From Cyanobium sp. FGCU52 (GTDB lineage: Bacteria; Cyanobacteriota; Cyanobacteriia; PCC-6307; Cyanobiaceae), in the NCBI GenBank assembly GCA_024958715.1, contig JANWUS010000021.1:62001-126000 (forward strand): a DNA stretch of 64,000 bases. Reading direction: 5' to 3'. This document shows, piece after piece, positions 62,078 through 64,000 of the stretch (within the stretch, counting starts at the first letter, position 1; every line of letters starts with the position of its first letter). The notes below the pieces were generated by a model. It had not been told where the DNA came from. It searched no databases and saw only the letters and a list, made by a program, of their open reading frames with translations. The position numbers and the translations under genes are program-made.

Positions 62078-62869
62078 TCAGAGTCCGCCCTCGAACCACG
62101 CCAGCAGTTCGGCCCACCCTGCCTGCGCCGAAACCGGATGGTGGTCGCCCCTGGCCTCGCACAGGAAACCGTGGCCCCCTTCGAGCACCCGCAGGCGGTG
62201 CTCCCGTCCTGCGGGCCGGTCGCGGTTGGCCACCGCCAGGGCCGCCGCGATCACCTCCCGGTCGGAGGCGGGGATCAGGGGGTCCTCGCTGCCGTAGAGG
62301 CACAGCAGGCGGCCGGGGATCGAGGGCACCAGATCCAGGGTGGGAGGACCGCCCCCGGGCCTGCCGCTGGCCACCCCGGCGCCGTAGAAGCTCACCGTGG
62401 CGGCGATGGCGGGCAGGGTTGCCGCGAGCATCGCCACGTGGCCGCCGAAACAGAAGCCCACGCAGCCCAGGCCGGCTCCGGGTCGCTCGAGGGCCTGCTG
62501 CAGCCAGTCGGCCGCGAGCGCCAGATCATCGAGCAGCTGGGGCGTGGTGGTGCGCTCCTTGTGGGAGCGCCCCTCCAGCAGAGCGGCTTCGTCGTACGGC
62601 AGTTCGAGATCCGGGGCGGTGCGGCTGAACAACGGCATCGCCAGGGCGGCATAGCCCTGGACGGCCAGCCGCTCGGCGACACTGCGCACCCAGGCATTGA
62701 CCCCGAACACCTCCGGCAGCACCAGCACGCCGCCCCGGGGCACGGAGGCGGCCGGCCGCGCCCACCAGCAGCGCAGGGGGACCTGCCCGGCCGACCGCGG
62801 CGGGATCGTGCGCCATTCGGCGACGACGGGTGCCGCAGGGGTGGGCCAGTCGGGGACGGAGGAGGTCAA
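62078..62869 (-). CDS. Dienelactone hydrolase family protein
   Basis: This 263-residue alpha/beta hydrolase has VLVLPEVFGVNAWVRSVAERLAVQGYAALAMPLF, the nucleophile-type motif GCVGFCFGGHVAM with Cys, and a C-terminal Asp/His pair (YGSEDPLIP, EGGHGFLCE). Family members hydrolyse lactones or esters; the substrate is not known. It is convergent with infC, 13 bases apart. Confidence 0.9.
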   Translation of the reverse strand: MTSSVPDWPTPAAPVVAEWRTIPPRSAGQVPLRCWWARPAASVPRGGVLVLPEVFGVNAWVRSVAERLAVQGYAALAMPLFSRTAPDLELPYDEAALLEGRSHKERTTTPQLLDDLALAADWLQQALERPGAGLGCVGFCFGGHVAMLAATLPAIAATVSFYGAGVASGRPGGGPPTLDLVPSIPGRLLCLYGSEDPLIPASDREVIAAALAVANRDRPAGREHRLRVLEGGHGFLCEARGDHHPVSAQAGWAELLAWFEGGL

Positions 62870-62997
62870 AGGGCTGGAAAAGACAGGGCTGATCCCATTG
62901 TTCCGGGGTCAACCGGCACACGCTCCTATGACAGGGGGGGAATTGTCACCAGGCCCAAAGCTCCTTAAGGTGGCCACCAGCCCATCTGGCCCCCGGC

Positions 62998-63987
62998 GTG
63001 CGATTCCACATCCAGCAGGAAAGCGACATTCCGGCGTCCACCCAGCTCTACAACCAGATCTGTTTCGCAATCGCGGCGCGCCACTACCCGCCCGGCCACC
63101 GCTTGCCCAGCACCCGTCAGCTGGCCATGCAGACGGGGCTCCATCGCAACACGATCAGCAAGGTCTACCGCCAGCTCGAGACCGACGGCGTGGTGGAGGC
63201 GATGGCTGGCTCGGGCATCTACGTGCGCGACCAGCAGAAGCCCCGCGAGATCAAGCCCCCGCCGGGCCTGCGCAGCAAGGCCATGCCCGACATCGATCGG
63301 GAGGTGCGGCAGAGCGTCGATGGACTGCTCAACGCCGGCTGCACCCTGCAGCAGGCCCGCGAGCTGCTCACCCGCGAGATCGACTGGCGCCTGCGCTGCG
63401 GCGCCCGCGTGCTGGTGAGCACCCCCCGCGAGGACATCGGCGCCTCGATGCTGATCGCCGAGGAACTCACCCCCAACCTCGAGGTGCCGGTGGAGGTGGT
63501 GCCCATGGAGGAACTGGAGGCGGTGCTGGAGAGCTCCAGCAAGGGCACCGTGGTCACCAGCCGCTACTTCCTCCAGCCGGTGGAGGAGATCGCCAAGCTG
63601 CACGGTGTGCGGGCCGTGGCGGTCGACCTCAACGACTTCCGGCACGAACTGGATCTGCTCAAGGAACTGCGCGCCGGCAGCTGCGTGGGCCTGGTGAGCA
63701 TCAGCCCCGGCATCCTGAGGGCGGCGGAGGTGATCCTGCACAGCATGCGCGGCAATGAGCTGCTGGTGATGACGGCCAATCCCGACACGGGCAGCCGGCT
63801 GCTGGCCCTGCTGCGGGCCGCCAGTCACGTGCTCTGCGATCGCCCCAGCCTGCCGCTGGTGGAGCAGACCCTGCGCCAGAACCGGGCCCAGCTGATGCGC
63901 CTGCCGGTGGTGCACTGCGCCCAGAGCTACCTGGGGGGAGCCACCATCGACCAGCTGCGCAAGGAGATCGGGCTGCAGGCGGCCTGA
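62998..63987 (+). CDS. GntR family transcriptional regulator
   Basis: This 329-residue protein starts at GTG. The N-terminal winged helix (PASTQLYNQICFAIAARHYPPGHRLPSTRQLAMQTGLHRNTISKVYRQLETDGVVEAMAGSGIYVRD) is a GntR domain. The C-terminal half (RLRCGARVLVSTPREDIGASMLIAEELTPNLEVPVEVVPMEELEAVLESSS) is not a FadR or aminotransferase type; it looks like a UTRA-like or small-molecule domain. Effector and targets unknown. Confidence 0.85.
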   Translation: MRFHIQQESDIPASTQLYNQICFAIAARHYPPGHRLPSTRQLAMQTGLHRNTISKVYRQLETDGVVEAMAGSGIYVRDQQKPREIKPPPGLRSKAMPDIDREVRQSVDGLLNAGCTLQQARELLTREIDWRLRCGARVLVSTPREDIGASMLIAEELTPNLEVPVEVVPMEELEAVLESSSKGTVVTSRYFLQPVEEIAKLHGVRAVAVDLNDFRHELDLLKELRAGSCVGLVSISPGILRAAEVILHSMRGNELLVMTANPDTGSRLLALLRAASHVLCDRPSLPLVEQTLRQNRAQLMRLPVVHCAQSYLGGATIDQLRKEIGLQAA

Positions 63988-64000
63988 TCTCCGCACCGAC

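Overview
The window looks like a chromosome segment of a high-GC picocyanobacterium of the Synechococcus/Cyanobium type. The evidence is psaC (photosystem I), an NdhS-like subunit, an RpaB-type response regulator, a group-2 sigma factor, the egtB-egtD genes with two cyanobacterial companion genes, and a block rnpB-rnc-ndhS-rimM-manC-glmS-psaC-acpP-fabF-tkt that resembles the arrangement I know from marine and freshwater Synechococcus. Genus is inference; no 16S rRNA is present.

Layout. (1) 1-0.53 kb: 3' end of glycogen phosphorylase. (2) 0.57-9.72 kb: an accessory stretch dominated by toxin-antitoxin (TA) modules. It holds AbrB/VapC, Phd/VapC and HepT/MntA pairs, a Fic protein and a DUF4143 ATPase, among many broken relatives: vapC with a nonsense codon, relE with an amber codon, a VapC C-terminal scrap, a VapB'-VapC' deletion fusion, and a second decayed copy of the AbrB/VapC pair beside a copy of the DUF4143 3' end. 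It is bounded by tRNA-Arg(CCU) and followed by an IS1595-type insertion sequence. (3) 11.1-12.7 kb: a secreted protein with a CTERM-like tail and a membrane protein. (4) 12.75-13.97 kb: a truncated second RNase P RNA, a decayed vapBC pair, then the complete rnpB, whose 3' end lies 4 nt before the rnc start codon.

(5) 14-23.3 kb: core genes for RNA processing, GDP-mannose and glucosamine supply, PSI, fatty acid synthesis and the Calvin cycle. (6) 23.3-27.8 kb: an AT-richer island of O-antigen/surface-glycan glucosylation genes (GtrII-like, GtrB, GtrA) and a broken fourth membrane protein. (7) 27.8-33.5 kb, mostly minus strand: thiC with a TPP riboswitch, a HEAT-repeat protein, a DUF3188-like protein, an M20 peptidase, a TPR protein and ruvB. 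(8) 33.6-41.4 kb: smpB, an atypical Ser/Thr kinase-like protein, cysK, and a translationally coupled egtB-egtD-small protein-coiled-coil operon followed by a YdcF-like protein.

(9) 41.5-50.8 kb: lysS, rpaB, a sugar-binding lipoprotein, mreBCD, ssb, a DedA-family protein and ahcY. (10) 51-64 kb: tsaE, a PfkB sugar kinase, mutY fused to a complete Nudix domain, a shortened MAPEG-like protein, a 2OG-Fe(II) oxygenase, a sigma factor, mgtE, a glutathione peroxidase, an SH3-like protein, gyrB, miaA, infC, a dienelactone hydrolase and a GntR regulator.

The most unusual parts are the TA region with its internal duplications and deletion fusions, the duplicated rnpB with a decayed TA pair between the copies, the rnpB/rnc abutment, and the MutY-Nudix fusion. 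I see no clearly new multi-gene system. No CRISPR array or prophage structural genes were seen. All family assignments come from reading the sequence; no database search was run.
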